Assembly (NCBI RefSeq): GCF_048128805.1
Contig: NC_136016.1
Coordinates: forward strand, 16,388,676-16,452,675
DNA length: 64,000 bases
Source: Centroberyx gerrardi
Lineage: Eukaryota; Chordata; Actinopteri; Beryciformes; Berycidae
Reading direction: 5' to 3'
Below, one piece after another: positions 59,419 through 64,000 of this stretch; positions within the stretch are counted from its first letter, which is position 1; each line of letters opens with the position of its first letter. A program made the position numbers and the translations under genes. Under the pieces are notes generated by a model. The model was not told the origin of the DNA. It made no database searches and saw only the letters and a list, made by a program, of their open reading frames with translations.

Positions 59419-62400
59419 CTGGGGAGAGAAGAGAGACGGGACCAGCTTGGCTAAAGAGCTCCGATGTTTGTGTGTGTGAATAAGATGATGCACATGTGCC
59501 GAGGAAATAAAATCACGCTCAAAAATGTTGCACATTGTGTGACAGAATTGTTCTAAATCAGACTTTTTTTTTTTGGCATTGAGACATTTTGTATGGATTT
59601 GGTGTCAGCTTTGTTGGCAAAAACGATTAAATGAAAACAAAAAATTTTCAAAACCAATAATCACAACATAGATATGAAGTGTAAGTAACATTTGATATAA
59701 AATGTTGAAATATTTGTCAGTGGCACCATTTAGGCCAAAATGAAACAAGAGTTTGTATACTTTTGCACGCAAATTTTTGTTTTATACTCACATTATAAGA
59801 TTTTATTTTTCATTTGATAAAATAGTGTTTGAAAACATGAAAATTGCGTATTTTAATTGCTGTTTAGTCTGACACATTGAGCTCAAAAGGTGCACAAAAT
59901 TTTGACCATAACTAACTGTAAAGCTAAAAAAGTCCGGGTGCTAGACTTTTAATATTGGTACTTTTTTCACTCATGGCTACAATTTGAACTATTAGGAATT
60001 CTGTAGGTGCAGTGATGTACCAGCTCAATCTTTGATTATTAGAAACAAATAAATTGCATACCTGATTTCAACTCAAAGGGACTGAAGTCTATTAAATCTC
60101 TCATGCACTTTCTCTTCTAATTCTCCTTTGCTAAGAAGGTGGAGTGTAATATCCAGAGTTATGATGGTGGGAATCTAATGTGCTGATGTGCTGCATCTGG
60201 AGACAACAGACCTTTAAGACTTTGAGATACCATGATCTTGTTGGATGTTTCCTGATAGGATGGCAGGATGATAGTAAGCTTGGAATACTTTTGTGAATTT
60301 CTGTGGCAATAAAATATTCACTTTTATTCACAATGTAAAAGTGAATAAAAGTGAATGGGTCAAAACAGAAGTGATGATATAATTGCAATGCAGTCCCTTA
60401 AATGCATTTTCTAATTGTGTAAACACAAGTGTTTAGAATATTAGATATATGCAATTGTTAAACATGAATTCAGCTGATCTGTATTGATATATTTTGAAGT
60501 TATTCTGCAAAATCATTTTCCTAAAATTTCACAAGGCCTATTTTGTTATTTATAAGGTACAAGTTCAACATTATGATTACTGAACTGAGATGGTTAAAGG
60601 ACAGTTTCATCACTTCCCATATCTATATGCACCATCTAATGTAATGAAGAAATGTCATGTTTAATATACACATGACTGCCCACTGATGTCTTCTTTCAAT
60701 CTTTTCAGACAGTGCAATTTAATGATTCTTAGGACTGCATTTTTATTTTGGACTGTGAAAGCTCATAGCTCAAAAGTCAGTGAGCAACAAATTAACTGGC
60801 CACAATGAAAACCTAAAACACAACAGGAGATAATGGATTTAACTAACACAGTCCTCTGCAGCATGTGTAAGATTAGAAACCCCTTTTCTCTTGCTTGCCC
60901 CTATCACTCAACACCCTTTCTGACATTTCTGCACCCTAAAATAGACAAAAAAACTATGCAAAGTACAATATTGGTGGATGTTAGTCAAGAGAGGGAGCAC
61001 AAAAGATGACAACAGAGGTATATTATGAAACAGGAGGATGATGATGAAATTAAGTGACAAAATGGTAAAGGGAACTTTCGATAGATTTGCCGACAAATCA
61101 GAGAAAGGAAAAAGGGAAATGTGACAAATGAAGACAAGGTCATAAATGGAAACTAAAAATCATAAAAACAAACAAGACAATGATTTCAACACAAAAGAAT
61201 TTATTTTTTGTGTAAAGAAAAATCTGTAAGTATGACAAAATATTTTTCTATGCTTAAGAGCACACAGCCGTACAGCATGCCAACACTCACGCACTCTCAA
61301 ATGAGAATGAAATGCAAACAAAATGGCTGCCAAACAGAATGCAGTACTAATCTTAGAAATACTGCATAAATTAAATATAAAAAAAAAAATAAAAATAAAA
61401 AAAACTCGAGGTGATAAAACTCTGTGGAAACTCAAACTCACAGACAGTCTCACAAAACACAGAATACAAACATGTAAACATACATACAGGAACAGGCAAC
61501 AACTCATACTGGAACACAAGGGTAAAACAATTACAAAATTATAAGTTACATTCAAATAAAGCATAATGGGTGAAAACAATTTTTGTCATTTTGAAATATT
61601 GCCTCTTGTTTAAAGCCAGAACAGGACAGAGTACAATGGTATCTCTCCTTTTAAAAAGCAACAACCTGTTCTCCGATGCAGGTCACCCAGAAAGCGATGC
61701 CCTATTTTTTTTCTCTGGGTCAAGATACGGTCAAGATTGAGTTTCCTCCTCCTACTGTACCGCAGACACTCAGTAATCCCCTTTCATCTCAATGGCTCAA
61801 AGTAGTCCTTCTGTCACGTGCAGGGCACCATTTTCTGGGTAATCGCAGTATTTATCAGCACTGCTGCACTTAAAAAAAATCCACTTCTTCATATTACATT
61901 TAACCAGACCTCACTGACAGATATGCAGATTTCAGCATCTCTCCGTTCTCACATATATGCAAGTCAAAATTATCAATTTGCATCTTATTTTTGGCCATTT
62001 GACTGATGCGCAATCCTTTAACATTTCACAATTAAAAGCGCACATCATGGCATTTTTGGAGCATGTTTCAGTCATCAAGACACTCAATTTTAAGCTCTAA
62101 CCATAAAGTCAACGATTTCTTTTGGTCCAACTCTTTGAAGTAAGCTGTTCTCTTATTGTTGATAAGGCTTTTTGAATATTCTGTTTAGGACAGTGCAAAA
62201 ATAAATGGATGTCTGCTATTGCTATCATCTCTTCATAGGATCATGAACTGCTCAATCTTAACTTTCACATTCAGTAGTTTCATCAATCTTTGGACTTATT
62301 TTACAATTGCACGTCTCAAAAGATTGTCAATATGGCTTCATATAAATTAAACTATAATGAAATCTTCAAATTAAATAGGTTTTATTATACTGATACAAAT

Positions 62401-63655
62401 ATAGAAACTACATCCGGTTTCCTTACTTTTCCACGATATAGAGATCAAGATATTTCACTACAGAGTATTAACACTCGTGCAAACAGTTCACTAAACTGCT
62501 GTAGATTTATATGGATCATTAGGGGAAAAAACTAAATGTTTACATGGTAAATCATAATAAGATTATTGCATAAAGTGCAATAAAAGTAGTATTTATCTAA
62601 CTAGAAGCTGAAAGATAATTTCACTAGCTGTAATTGTTTTCCAATGTCTTAACACCAAACAATGAACCCAACATTTGAGGTAGGCACCTTAAAGTAAGGG
62701 TGCCCCATTGGATAAGCTTTAGATTTCACCTAAATGGCCCCATACTTCATTATTTCATTTTTTAAGTCTATAAAGTAAGACCTTTTCCAGTTGTCATAGA
62801 TCTAAACATAGAAACCCTACTATGCTTCAAAATGAAACACCACATTTAGATATCAAATGTCCTCCAATGGTCCTGAATAGTTCTGTACAGCTGTTTATTG
62901 CACTTTTATAATGACTGGTAGCTAGTGTTCAGGGGGATTTTAGTGAAATGATAAGTCTCTTGTTTTCACAGTTTACAGCTTTGTGGAGTGAAATTATAGC
63001 CTTGAAGCTATGTGGTCGACTTTGTAAGTAATATTTGTTCTCAGCACTGAGATAACAGTGCACAAACAAGACTGATAACCCCCTCCCTTTCCAAAAACAA
63101 AAACAAAAAACACAAAAGATTGCACAAACACGGTCTTCACAATAACCATAAAAATATTTGTCTTACAAATTAAGAGCAAAATAATCAAATAAAGAAAATA
63201 ATACAAAAAAAACTTTTACAAAAAGCACAATAGTGAAATGTACTAAAACTTCACTGGCGTAGCACAGTGACAGTGAGCTGCTGGAAGTTCAACTTTGCAG
63301 AACCCACTGATGCAACAGTATGGCTTGTGTGCATGATATGACTGGTTGAGCTTCAACAGCCACTCACTTTCAGCCAATGCACACATGTACAGTCTTACAT
63401 GTACAGTTTGTGTGCATGTTAATAAGATGCCTTATCTTTAGGAACTGTGACAAAAAACCATCTCAGGAATTGTGTAACAAAAGACACACACACACACACA
63501 CACACACAGGTCCAAATTAAAAAGACAAACAATGGTGGAACACTGGAAGATAGAGCACAATCACACTCACAAACGCACACACATGCATACCACCAGCACA
63601 CTGTTCCTACTTCATACTATTTCCTCCCTCTGTTTAAAACCGTCTCATTCTCTTG
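59419..63655 (-). other. taok2 intron or 3' UTR of the long isoform
   Basis: 4.2 kb, AT-rich, with no coding exon that I can support. It contains a 16-bp inverted repeat at about 60309-60349 (ATTCACTTTTATTCAC and its complement) and an AATAAA on the minus strand at about 61199-61204. If the frame at 63656 is a last exon, this stretch is partly 3' UTR of that transcript and at the same time intron of the short one. Confidence 0.5.
63484..63508 (+). repeat. (AC)n microsatellite
   Basis: About 12 AC units just below the last taok2 frame. Confidence 0.85.
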
Positions 63656-64000
63656 CTATCTCCACGGCCGAACTTTCCCCCTCACATACCTTCCAGACGA
63701 TGTTCGCCTCAACCCGCACTCCCACCTCCCCTCGTCACGGAACATTCTCTCCCTCTCTTCCCTCTTCTGCCTCTCCCTCTCTCTCCTCCTCCTCTCCTTC
63801 AGTCTGCGCTCCCTGACCTCCCTGGGCAGCAGGCGGGGCAGCCTGCTTGGCTTCTCCTCCTTCAAGAGGCCCAGCATTCGGAGTCTGACCAGGCAGCTGG
63901 GGGGCAGCTCTTTGAGGACCTGGCCGGCGAGCTTCAGCACTACGGAGTTGGCCAGGTCTGCCAGGACCCCTATGGGGCGTCTAATGAAGCGCTTCACCCA
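63656..64000 (-). CDS. taok2: Probable terminal coding exon of the long taok2 isoform, cut by window end
   Basis: Open minus-strand frame entering from the window edge and ending TAG at 63656. GC-rich codon use resembles the neighbouring taok2 exons rather than the AT-rich flank. Residues begin WVKRFIRRPIGVLADLANSV, with alternating hydrophobic and basic residues (VVLKLAGQVLKELPPSC, MLGLLKEEKPSRLPRLLPRE). Then comes a very basic helix (RERRLKERRRRERERQ) and a tail GKVRPWR. Human TAOK2 has a long isoform with membrane segments and a basic microtubule-binding tail encoded in an exon upstream of the TAOK1-like ending; position and composition here fit that. Sequence identity to the human tail was not checked. 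It could instead be an unrelated gene end. Confidence 0.55.
   Translation of the reverse strand, partial: WVKRFIRRPIGVLADLANSVVLKLAGQVLKELPPSCLVRLRMLGLLKEEKPSRLPRLLPREVRERRLKERRRRERERQKREERERMFRDEGRWECGLRRTSSGRYVRGKVRPWR

Noticed and set aside
60309-60349. Perfect 16-bp inverted repeat (ATTCACTTTTATTCAC)
   Set aside because: Low-complexity AT-rich sequence with no flanking structure. Likely coincidence or an MITE remnant; too little to call.

Overview
The window is vertebrate nuclear DNA, most likely from a ray-finned (percomorph-type) fish. Genes are split into short exons with GT-AG introns. Non-coding DNA is full of microsatellites, foldback elements and short non-autonomous DNA transposons of types common in teleosts. 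I see no bacterial-type gene, no autonomous transposon, no retroviral or Polinton-like element and no CRISPR array.

Seven protein-coding genes can be rebuilt exon by exon, with reading phase matching at every junction I assigned. In order they are: doc2a (+, 166-7498, 5' end outside the window), prrt2 (-, 18780-19915, tiny last exon uncertain), kif22 (-, 21699-28878, complete, 633 aa), pagr1 (+, 30263-32024, complete, 275 aa), tlcd3b/fam57b (-, 34730-38708, complete, 302 aa), maz (-, 45952-50473, complete, 479 aa) and taok2 (-, 54972-59418 plus a separate terminal coding exon at 63656-64000, 5' end outside the window). All seven human counterparts lie in the 16p11.2 copy-number region, so this is a conserved synteny block with shuffled order and orientation.

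Layout: 1-7.5 kb holds the C-terminal half of doc2a. 7.5-17.5 kb is a repeat-rich gene desert. 18.8-29.2 kb holds prrt2 and kif22 in tandem on the minus strand. 29.2-30.0 kb is a divergent promoter shared by kif22 and pagr1. pagr1 and tlcd3b converge at 32-34.7 kb. 39.4-40.6 kb is a promoter-like region of tlcd3b packed with the word GTTAGC/GCTAAC. 40.6-45.3 kb is repeat-rich. 45.3-50.5 kb is maz. 51-54.9 kb is the GC-rich maz upstream region and then the probable taok2 3' UTR with long G tracts on the transcribed strand. 55-64 kb is taok2.

The genes do not form one pathway. They act in Ca2+-triggered and spontaneous vesicle release (doc2a, prrt2), mitotic chromosome movement (kif22), histone-methylation complexes (pagr1), sphingolipid synthesis (tlcd3b), transcription and insulation (maz) and stress/cytoskeletal kinase signalling (taok2). 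I found no undescribed multi-gene system. The most unusual signals are repeats placed directly on splice sites: complementary CT/GA tracts bracketing a doc2a exon, a TG tract as the 3' splice site of a kif22 exon, and a pentanucleotide repeat as the polypyrimidine tract of the last maz exon. Others are duplicated non-coding blocks inside doc2a, a G-quadruplex-prone taok2 3' region, and the GTTAGC word cluster.
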